Assembly (NCBI GenBank): GCA_019459485.1
Contig: JAIBEZ010000067.1
Span: forward strand, 1-64,000
Direction: 5' to 3'
Origin: Prolixibacteraceae bacterium
GTDB taxonomy: Bacteria > Bacteroidota > Bacteroidia > Bacteroidales > Prolixibacteraceae
DNA: 64,000 nt
Positions 46,269 through 53,487 of the stretch are shown here, in pieces (within the stretch, counting starts at the first letter, position 1; each line of letters opens with the position of its first letter). The notes beneath the pieces were generated by a model, which saw only the letters and a program-made list of their open reading frames with translations, had not been told where the DNA came from and searched no databases. The translations under genes and the position numbers were made by a program.

Positions 46269-47831
46269 TCAGTCGGTAATTCTTTTAAAATCCAGATCGT
46301 GAAAATCGTAGCTGAAATCGGTCAAAGGAGAAATCGCTTTCATCCGGAATCCCAAAGGTTTTCCTTCCTGATCAAGGTTAAACAGCACAAAGGCATCGGC
46401 TTTCATGCTCCGGCTGAGCCATTTTACAGCAAATGTATTGCCTTTATAGAAGTTCATTTCGCCTTTCAATTGTGGCGACCGTACCGATTGAAACCAAAGT
46501 TTGCCATTTCTTTCCGAGACAATTACCCTGCCCAGCCAATTATCGGCATATTCACCAATAAACAAACGATTTTCGGGTAATTTTCCGGACTTCAATAAAG
46601 TATTGTTTATTTCTTCCTGAATTTGTCTGGTCAGTTCTTCGTCTTGTTTTTCCGATTTCGCACCCAGTGTATCGTACCGAAGTACCCAGTCTTCAGGCTT
46701 AAACCCCAGGTAACTATCTTTAATGGCATTGGTTACCGAAAGAAAAGCAGCTCCCGATTCCTGATTGGTCAGCACAACAATTCCGAGTTTCATCTCAGGC
46801 AAAAGCGTAACCTGCGTGACCATTCCCGACATTCCACCGGTATGCGAAACCTCTTTGGTTCCTTTCACATCGGTTAATCTCCAACCTAAACCATACGCAT
46901 TGAAATGGCTGTTGTACTTGTCAGTTCTGACGGGCATATTGATTTGCGGACTCCACATTTCTCTCTGAGTTGATGCACTGAATAATTGTTTTCCGGGATC
47001 AGCGCCGTATTTGCCATTTTCGAGCTGGCAAATCATCCATTTGCTCATATCGTGTATGCTCGAATAAATTCCACCAGCCGAACACTGCCCGGTTTTCAGG
47101 TCGTGCCGCGGAATAACCTGAAGTTTTTTGTCAACCACTGAATGCCCGTCAATAACATTGGTTTTATCCTTCAGGCGGGCATAGGAAGCCGCTGAACGAT
47201 TCATTTGAAGTGGCACAAAAATCTGATCTTCCACCACCTCTTCCCATGTTTTTCCTGAAACGCGGGTCACCACCTCGCCCGCCACCATATACAGCAAATT
47301 GTCGTAGTCGTATTTGGTACGGAACGGAGATGTTTGTTTCAGAAACCGCAAGTTGTAAATGATATCACTGATCTCAAAATCAGCCGAGTCGGGCCAAATC
47401 ATCAGATCACCGGCGCCAAGCCCCATTCCACTGCGGTGGGTAAGCAAATCGCGAATGGCAAAATCTTCGGTGACGTACGAATTGTACAATCTAAATTCGG
47501 GAATGTACTGAATCACTTTGTCGTCCCATTTTATCTTTTTGGCATCAACCAGTTGTGCGAGTGTAGCGGCAGTAAATGCTTTGCTGTTCGATGCAATTCC
47601 GAACAGGGTGTTTTCATCTGTTTTTTTTCCGGTTTGGAGCGAACTCACCCCATAGCCTTTGGAATGAACCACTTTCCCATCTTTGATTACAGCAACCGCT
47701 ATTCCCGGAACCTGGAAGGTTTTCATGGTTCGTTCAACCAGTTTGTCGATTTCAGGAGTAGTGAGCGGTTGAGAAAAACCGGACAGCCCGATAAAAGATA
47801 CAACCAGAAAGAATAATACGTTTCGTTTCAT
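46269..47831 (-). CDS. Serine hydrolase of the beta-lactamase/AmpC fold
   Basis: A 520-residue exported protein (signal MKRNVLFFLVVSFIGLSGFS). The class C-type motifs are present: SNSK (Ser81-Lys84, SxxK), YDN in KYDYDNLLYMV (YxN), and HTG in EVSHTGGMSGM. A C-terminal domain of about 100 residues (DUF3471-like, FKRITD end) follows. Such proteins are esterases or D-amino-peptidases rather than resistance enzymes. Location: periplasm. It is followed closely by the YdeI-family gene. Confidence 0.88.
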   Translation of the reverse strand: MKRNVLFFLVVSFIGLSGFSQPLTTPEIDKLVERTMKTFQVPGIAVAVIKDGKVVHSKGYGVSSLQTGKKTDENTLFGIASNSKAFTAATLAQLVDAKKIKWDDKVIQYIPEFRLYNSYVTEDFAIRDLLTHRSGMGLGAGDLMIWPDSADFEISDIIYNLRFLKQTSPFRTKYDYDNLLYMVAGEVVTRVSGKTWEEVVEDQIFVPLQMNRSAASYARLKDKTNVIDGHSVVDKKLQVIPRHDLKTGQCSAGGIYSSIHDMSKWMICQLENGKYGADPGKQLFSASTQREMWSPQINMPVRTDKYNSHFNAYGLGWRLTDVKGTKEVSHTGGMSGMVTQVTLLPEMKLGIVVLTNQESGAAFLSVTNAIKDSYLGFKPEDWVLRYDTLGAKSEKQDEELTRQIQEEINNTLLKSGKLPENRLFIGEYADNWLGRVIVSERNGKLWFQSVRSPQLKGEMNFYKGNTFAVKWLSRSMKADAFVLFNLDQEGKPLGFRMKAISPLTDFSYDFHDLDFKRITD

Positions 47832-47869
47832 AAAAAGGTGGATTGAACTAACAAAGTTACTTTTCTAAA

Positions 47870-48124
47870 TCAGTGACCGAGTTTACTGTAAGCACGTTTA
47901 ATCAGAAAACTCACAAAGATGAGCCCCAGACCTGCAACCAGAAATGGCATAACCATTCCGATCATCATGTCCGACTTTTCCAAATTGAAAAACAGATAGG
48001 CAAAAGCCGAAATCAGTACAATTGCGCCCAAATAAAGCAAGGTTTTACTAACAATTGAAGCAAGTTTCTGATGCTTGTTGCTATTTTCATTTTCCTGATT
48101 TCTTAAAAATCCTTTTTCAAGCAT
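47870..48124 (-). CDS. Small two-helix membrane protein
   Basis: An 84-residue protein with two hydrophobic helices (about 30-50: TLLYLGAIVLISAFAYLFF; 57-75: MIGMVMPFLVAGLGLIFVSF). No family recognised. A short single gene on the minus strand. Confidence 0.55.
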   Translation of the reverse strand: MLEKGFLRNQENENSNKHQKLASIVSKTLLYLGAIVLISAFAYLFFNLEKSDMMIGMVMPFLVAGLGLIFVSFLIKRAYSKLGH

Positions 48125-48189
48125 AATCTCAAGGTTTTATGAATTTGCAGCTAAAATACACAATAATCGGGATTGCAGTTTTTTCGCAA

Positions 48190-48222
48190 ATAAAAAACCT
48201 CCTGCTTTTGCAAACAGGAGGT
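48190..48222 (-). terminator. Terminator behind the DUF1080 gene
   Basis: The arms ACCTCCTG (48197-48204) and CAGGAGGT (48215-48222), read on the minus strand, end in a run of T. It lies about 160 bp behind the stop at 48384. Confidence 0.7.
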
Positions 48223-48267
48223 GGTGGTTATTTGATTTACTTAGTTTGGGTGTTCTCTGTATTGCGA

Positions 48268-48342
48268 GCTCCCTTCGATACGCTTCGCTACTCAGGGAGC
48301 GATGCTCAGTGTCAATATTTCCCATTCTGCGGTCTTCCGACT
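48268..48342. repeat. Intergenic palindrome and dispersed word
   Basis: GCTCCCT (48268-48274) pairs with AGGGAGC (48294-48300). Next to it the 13-mer CGGTCTTCCGACT (48330-48342) is an exact copy of 12314-12326 in front of the hexokinase 3' end. This looks like a REP-type intergenic repeat. Confidence 0.5.
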
Positions 48343-48383
48343 CCCGTCTCCTTTTGCAAACTGAGACTGCAAACTGACCACTT

Positions 48384-51300
48384 TTAAAGTTCCTTAATTC
48401 TTATATTTCTGAATTTCAGTTCGGAACCATGCCCGAGAAATCCGATGTATCCCTTGTTGCGCAACAAGCCCGGATGATCTTTGTGATCAGCAGTTCCGTT
48501 TTTGCTGGCTTCTTTCATGTTTCCTTCCAGAATTACAGTGCCGTTCAGCGTAATTTTTATGTCGTCGCCTTTCACATAAACTTCCTGAACATTCCATTCG
48601 CCAACCGGTTTCAGGAAACCTCTTTTTGCAGCAATTATCCCGTAAACAGAACCGTGATACTGGTAGTCTTCCAGATCTTTGTATATGTCGGCAGTGTTGT
48701 CCAGGATTTGTAGCTCTTTGCCTGCATAAGCAGCATCGCCAGTTAGCGGAGCATGAATTCCAAGTCCATTGTTGGCTCCGGGAGTCAACTGAAATTCGAA
48801 CCTGAAAATGAAATCGGAATATTCTTTTTCGGTAAACAGGTTTCCGTGTGCGCCTTCTCTCGGACTTACAACCAGCAAACCATCTTCAGCGGCATAATCT
48901 ACTTTGTTGCCAATCCAGTTGTCGAGGTTTTTCCCGTTGAACAACATTTTAAATCCAGCCGATTCTTCTTCAGCGCTCAGTTGAACTTCGTCGGTATTCA
49001 GTTCTTTCACAAAAACATTGCGGAAAGCCAGATCGGTTCCGTGAGCCTGCAATTCGATGGCTTCAGTTTTGAAAATCGGCAATGAACGATCCCAGTAGTT
49101 TTCCAGAATCACATTGTCAACCACCAAAACGCCGTTCAGGAAAACGGTTACACGTTCGCCCACCATTTTTATGCGGAAAGTATTCCAGTCGCCAATGGCA
49201 TTGTCGGCCAGAACCAGCGGTTTACTTGGGTTCTTCTGGTTGTTGTACAAACCGCCCGAACCTACCTGAGCGCCTACATCAACGCGCGAAGTATCCCAAA
49301 TCTGAACCTGTGGAGTTCCACGAAGATAAATGCCACTATCGCCGTGTTTACTGATTTTCCAGTCAACGATCATCTCGAAATCGCCGTACATTTTCTTTGT
49401 GCAAAGGTTGTCTCCTTCACCACTGAAATAAATGGCGCCATCCTTTACCAACCAGTTTGTCAGCATTTTGGTATTTGCCTCAAGCTGGGCTTTGGCCAGT
49501 TCCTCCGGTTTCATTTTGGCGCGGGCAATCGGGTTTTTCACCAATCCATGCCAGCCGGTCAGATCTTTTCCATTGAAAATGCTCACATAGCCTTTCTCAT
49601 TCGGCATTTTTCCGAGGTATTCGCGCACATCAATCACATCGTACTGACTATCAGGACCGGTCATTTTTCCCATTACTTTGGTCAAAACCTCTGTCACAAA
49701 ATCACCGGTAAGGCCATTTTTCTTTCCTGAAGAAGGCAATGCCAGAAATTTCACCACCGCAGCCGCAGTAGCTCCCAATTGTTGATCATCAAGATATTCA
49801 GAAACAAAAACGAGCGAAAGGAAAGTTTTTACATTTCGTGCAGCCTGAATCACCTGCGTTTTTTCTCCGGAAGTTAAACATTCCGGCATCAGTTTGCGGA
49901 TCATCAACAATTTCTGATCGTCGGCCAAATTAGAATCGAGCGTTATCCTGATGTAAGATCTCAGCGCATTCATGCGGAACGATTTCATTTCAGGATTGGT
50001 AAATGCAGCAAACAAATGAGTCGCAGCCGATGCGTCATTCCAATTCGAAAGCGACACAAATGCAGCTTCCTGCTCAGCCTGAGTGCCAGTTTTCAACAAG
50101 CCAACAACTTTTTTCAAGGCTTTCGGATCGTTCAGCGATGACAGTACGGGAATGAGTTTATCGCTCATACCGACAGTTTCAATCTCCTTTAGCACCAAAT
50201 TTGCATCGGGTTGTGTGGTTCCTGAATAAATGGCGATCAGTGCATTCTGTATGTTTTTAACAGACTCTTTATCTTCGGTATTCCGGAGCAAAGCAATTAA
50301 TTCGGGAGCATTTTCGGCTTTCGAAACTTTTTCGAGGGCCTCAAATGCAGTTGTTCTTAAGGAGGCATTTCCTGAATTGCAATGGTTAATAATTTGAGCA
50401 AAGCCATCGGTAGCCCTTCTGTCGCCCAAAACTTTTATCAATACTTTCTTTCCGGCATCGTTCATTTCACCGAGCTGAGCGATTAACAAACCACCTTCTT
50501 TAACTGAGCAGGTATTGAGCAATGCCAGTTCAATTTCAGCCTGTTCGTTGTCACTGTTGGCTGTTTTCAGTTGTTCTATCAATACAGGAACAGCTTTGGT
50601 TTTTTGGTTTACGGTCAATGCTCGGATGGCTTCGAGCCTTACCATTTCTTCTCCGGAAGACAGGCCTGGCAGAATGGCATTTTGAAACACTTCGCTCTCT
50701 GTACGATTGGCTAGAAAATGAAGTATTTCAGCCTGCGTTTCGGCAGGGACTGTTTTAATCACCGCAATCCATGAACCGATGTTTTCACTTTTTAGGCCGG
50801 TGGCTGCATTGTTTAAAACTGCATTCCGGTATGCTTTATTTTGATGGCGGATTTCTTTCAGGAAAAGTTCGTTGTTCCCAAAACCCGGAACTGCAAGCGC
50901 CGATGACCGGTAAATCAGTTGATTGTCTTGCTTGCAGTTTTTCATTACCGAAGAACACAACTTATTGCTCAGTTTAGTTTCTCCCTGTTCGGCCAAACGT
51001 TTGGCATACTGAAGATAAGCGATCATAGTTTCAGTCTGGTCGGGTTGAAATTTGGCCGTTTTTGCAGCAGTTGTGAAAGTTTTATAGGATTCTTTACCGC
51101 CAATATTGGCCAAGGCGGCAAGCGTTTGTTGAAGCAATCCACCATTGGCGGTATTGCTCAGTTCAATCAGGTAATTTTCGGCTGGCTGGTATTTTAGCTG
51201 TCCCAATGTTTTTACCATTGTTTGTAGCTGTAACTCCTTCTTATCCTGAATGTTTTTGAGAATTACTGCACCGGCTTCGACTGTTCCGATGCTTTTTAGC

Positions 51301-51767
51301 GTCGAAAGTGCCGGATCGTACAAATTAGCCGAATTCAGGTATTTTTCCATACGTGCAACCGTTTCAGAACCTCCGCAATATTGCAATCTGCGGATAAAAA
51401 AAGCTTTCACTTCCTTGTCCGATGCTTTTTCGAGTGCTGAGAGTAAAGCCGATTCGACCAGCTTACGATCTTTTTCGCGGTTTGGAGCTCCGGCATATTG
51501 GGCCAGACTTTCCAAAGCCATGCGGGCTTGCGTGTCATTACCGGTTCCGGGAGGAACAACCATGTCGCAGAATTTTCCGATTCCGGGCGCCCCGGTTTCA
51601 ATCATCTGAAGCATCAGCTTGCTGGTGTGATCGCCATTTTGTGCCGGAAACTGTGCCAGCACATCGGCAACTTTTGTTTCCAACCGCCGGTTATCCTGCG
51701 CAAAAGCAGGAGCCATCAGGAAAAAGGCCAGCAACACTGTCAATATATTCTTTGTAATATTCTTCAT
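48384..51767 (-). CDS. HEAT-repeat protein with two DUF1080 domains
   Basis: A 1,127-residue exported protein (signal ending PAFA/QDNR). Residues about 30-690 are helical HEAT-like repeats (VRLEAIRALTVNQKTKAVPVLIEQL type). Two DUF1080 domains follow: one from about 725 to 910 (YVSIFNGKDLTGWHG, DFEMIVDWKISKHGDSGIYLRG, FRNVFVKEL), and one from about 925 to the end (GFKMLFNGKNLDNWIG, DFIFRFEFQLTPGANNGLGI, KFRNIRIKEL). DUF1080 is a concanavalin-like fold; members are now described as 3-keto-glycoside hydrolases or lyases. With the Gfo/Idh gene upstream this suggests periplasmic processing of oxidised glycosides, the HEAT part perhaps binding partners. Confidence 0.85.
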   Translation of the reverse strand: MKNITKNILTVLLAFFLMAPAFAQDNRRLETKVADVLAQFPAQNGDHTSKLMLQMIETGAPGIGKFCDMVVPPGTGNDTQARMALESLAQYAGAPNREKDRKLVESALLSALEKASDKEVKAFFIRRLQYCGGSETVARMEKYLNSANLYDPALSTLKSIGTVEAGAVILKNIQDKKELQLQTMVKTLGQLKYQPAENYLIELSNTANGGLLQQTLAALANIGGKESYKTFTTAAKTAKFQPDQTETMIAYLQYAKRLAEQGETKLSNKLCSSVMKNCKQDNQLIYRSSALAVPGFGNNELFLKEIRHQNKAYRNAVLNNAATGLKSENIGSWIAVIKTVPAETQAEILHFLANRTESEVFQNAILPGLSSGEEMVRLEAIRALTVNQKTKAVPVLIEQLKTANSDNEQAEIELALLNTCSVKEGGLLIAQLGEMNDAGKKVLIKVLGDRRATDGFAQIINHCNSGNASLRTTAFEALEKVSKAENAPELIALLRNTEDKESVKNIQNALIAIYSGTTQPDANLVLKEIETVGMSDKLIPVLSSLNDPKALKKVVGLLKTGTQAEQEAAFVSLSNWNDASAATHLFAAFTNPEMKSFRMNALRSYIRITLDSNLADDQKLLMIRKLMPECLTSGEKTQVIQAARNVKTFLSLVFVSEYLDDQQLGATAAAVVKFLALPSSGKKNGLTGDFVTEVLTKVMGKMTGPDSQYDVIDVREYLGKMPNEKGYVSIFNGKDLTGWHGLVKNPIARAKMKPEELAKAQLEANTKMLTNWLVKDGAIYFSGEGDNLCTKKMYGDFEMIVDWKISKHGDSGIYLRGTPQVQIWDTSRVDVGAQVGSGGLYNNQKNPSKPLVLADNAIGDWNTFRIKMVGERVTVFLNGVLVVDNVILENYWDRSLPIFKTEAIELQAHGTDLAFRNVFVKELNTDEVQLSAEEESAGFKMLFNGKNLDNWIGNKVDYAAEDGLLVVSPREGAHGNLFTEKEYSDFIFRFEFQLTPGANNGLGIHAPLTGDAAYAGKELQILDNTADIYKDLEDYQYHGSVYGIIAAKRGFLKPVGEWNVQEVYVKGDDIKITLNGTVILEGNMKEASKNGTADHKDHPGLLRNKGYIGFLGHGSELKFRNIRIKEL

Positions 51768-51809
51768 ATTGTTAGTTTTAAATTCTCTTTATAAATCATG
51801 TTTGCTATT

Positions 51810-51939
51810 CCGTCCGTATGAATACTTTTTCTCTGAAGAATATTTTCCCGCGGACGGCTTTTCCGTTTTCTTTTTGTCCCGGGGTTTCGTTCGTTCCTCA
51901 CTACACCCCGGGTTATTCAGATTCAGCTCCTTCAGAGCT
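51810..51939. repeat. Multi-hairpin intergenic element
   Basis: Three palindromes follow each other: CCGTCCG/CGGACGG (51810-51816 with 51851-51857), CCCGGGG/CCCCGGG (51878-51884 with 51906-51912), and AGCTC/GAGCT (51925-51929 with 51935-51939). The order of GC-rich hairpins between two operon genes resembles REP-like repeats. The rest of 51768-52034 shows no gene. Confidence 0.5.
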
Positions 51940-52034
51940 AAACACCAAAATTTTCAGAATGATGACTTCTCCTTTCTAATCAGAAATTCATCATCGAAGA
52001 AAACTTGAAACTTTGAACCTGAAACTTTGAACTC

Positions 52035-53303
52035 TCAGATCCTCCATTCTCCCCGCATCGGCTGATCGATGAGCCTGTTGGCTTCGTCGTCGTTGATGAA
52101 GGTTTGTGAAACCGGATCGAATTCGAGGGTGCGGCCCAGGCGCAATGCGATAACGCCCATGTTTACAATGGTAGCAGAGCGGTGTCCGTTCATTTCGTTC
52201 AGCGCAAATTTCTTGCGGGTTTTCACCGATTCGCTGAACAGGCCAACTTGTGGTTCCGGATCAGGAAGCGTATCAATCAGCGCGTTCAGGTTTGGAATAT
52301 CTGATTTAAAACCTTTGAAAATCTTTCCTTTTGGACCTTCGATGTATGCAGCGCTCTGGTCCTTGTTTTCGCCGTCTAGAATAATCTGGCAACCATCGGC
52401 GTAAGTGTAGGTTATTTTCCGCCAGGTTCCGATCGCATCGTAATCCTGTTGCGGTGCGTCCACTTCAACCTTCACCGGACTTGTATTGTCTTTCCCCAGA
52501 AAATACTGAACCGGATCGATGTAATGCTGACCCATATCGCCCAAACCACCGCCGTCGTAATCCCAGTATCCGCGGAAAGTCTGGTGAACGCGGTGTGCAT
52601 TGTATGGTTTTTCGGGAGCTGGCCCGAGCCACATGTTGTAATCCAAATCGGAAGGAATAAGTTCCGGTGTCAGGTTTGGTTTTCCAACCCAGTAGAATTT
52701 CCAGTCGAAACCGGTTACGCCGCTGATCGTTACTTTTAAAGGCCAACCCAAAACGCCGCTTTCAACTACTTTTTTGAGCGGTTTAACGGGCGTACCCAAT
52801 CCGTAGAAATTGTCTTTAAACCTGAACCAGGTATTTAGCCGGAACATTTTTCCGGTGGCATTGATGGCCTCCACCACACGTTTGCCTTCACCGATGGTGC
52901 GGGTCATGGGTTTTTCGCACCAAACATCTTTACCGGCCTGAGCCGCCATTACCGACATAATCCCGTGCCAGTGAGGCGGGGTTGCAATGTGCACAATGTC
53001 GATGTCGGGGCGAAGCAGCACATCACGGAAATCGGAATATCCTTTCACCTCTGATCCCACTTTTTGAAGGGTGCTGTTAAGGTGATTTTTATCCACGTCA
53101 CAGATGGCAAGCAGGCGCGTGCCTTCGTAAACAATGTGACCCTGTCCCATTCCACCAACACCAATAATGGCTTTGGTTAACTGATCACTTGGGGCAAGAA
53201 AACCGTTTCCGCCCAAAACATGCCGCGGAATAATGGTTATCCCAGCAGCAGCAAACAGCGACTTCTTAAGGAAATCGCGGCGATTGTTGATTTTTTCAGT
53301 CAT
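52035..53303 (-). CDS. Tat-exported Gfo/Idh/MocA oxidoreductase
   Basis: A 422-residue protein. The twin-arginine signal is NNRRDFLKKSLFAAAG; the NAD(P) motif is AIIGVGGMGQGHIV, the catalytic motif WCEKPMTRT, and the substrate domain has YWDYDGGGLGDMGQHYIDPV. It is closer to the protein at 17240 than to that at 18648 in general layout. It lies upstream of the HEAT/DUF1080 gene and behind a sensor-regulator gene on the same strand. The oxidation of sugar hydroxyls in the periplasm is likely. ATG 53303 was chosen; a TTG two codons upstream is also in frame. Confidence 0.88.
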   Translation of the reverse strand: MTEKINNRRDFLKKSLFAAAGITIIPRHVLGGNGFLAPSDQLTKAIIGVGGMGQGHIVYEGTRLLAICDVDKNHLNSTLQKVGSEVKGYSDFRDVLLRPDIDIVHIATPPHWHGIMSVMAAQAGKDVWCEKPMTRTIGEGKRVVEAINATGKMFRLNTWFRFKDNFYGLGTPVKPLKKVVESGVLGWPLKVTISGVTGFDWKFYWVGKPNLTPELIPSDLDYNMWLGPAPEKPYNAHRVHQTFRGYWDYDGGGLGDMGQHYIDPVQYFLGKDNTSPVKVEVDAPQQDYDAIGTWRKITYTYADGCQIILDGENKDQSAAYIEGPKGKIFKGFKSDIPNLNALIDTLPDPEPQVGLFSESVKTRKKFALNEMNGHRSATIVNMGVIALRLGRTLEFDPVSQTFINDDEANRLIDQPMRGEWRI

Positions 53304-53370
53304 ATTCAATAATGATTTAGTAAGTTCTGATTTGAATCGATGAATTTACTGCAAAAAAAGCATCTGATGT

Positions 53371-53399
53371 GTAAAATGAGGGGTAATAATTGGGGTAAT
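53371..53399 (-). promoter_or_regulatory. Direct-repeat operator, 12-bp period
   Basis: GTAA begins at 53371, 53383 and 53395, exactly 12 bp apart; the last two copies are GGGGTAAT. On the minus strand these read as ATTACCCC boxes upstream of the Gfo/Idh gene. They resemble in type and base content the 11-bp repeats at 21640-21694. Confidence 0.45.
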
Positions 53400-53487
53400 G
53401 CAAGCAGGTTTTAGTATGTTTTTTACCACAAAAGCATATAAAGCGCAACTTCCGGATCAAAATAGGAGAAGTCTCCGGAATGAAAAC

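Noticed and set aside
46269-47831. An antibiotic-resistance beta-lactamase
   Set aside because: The length, the DUF3471-like C-terminal domain and the general pattern fit serine esterase/peptidase relatives, not known resistance enzymes.
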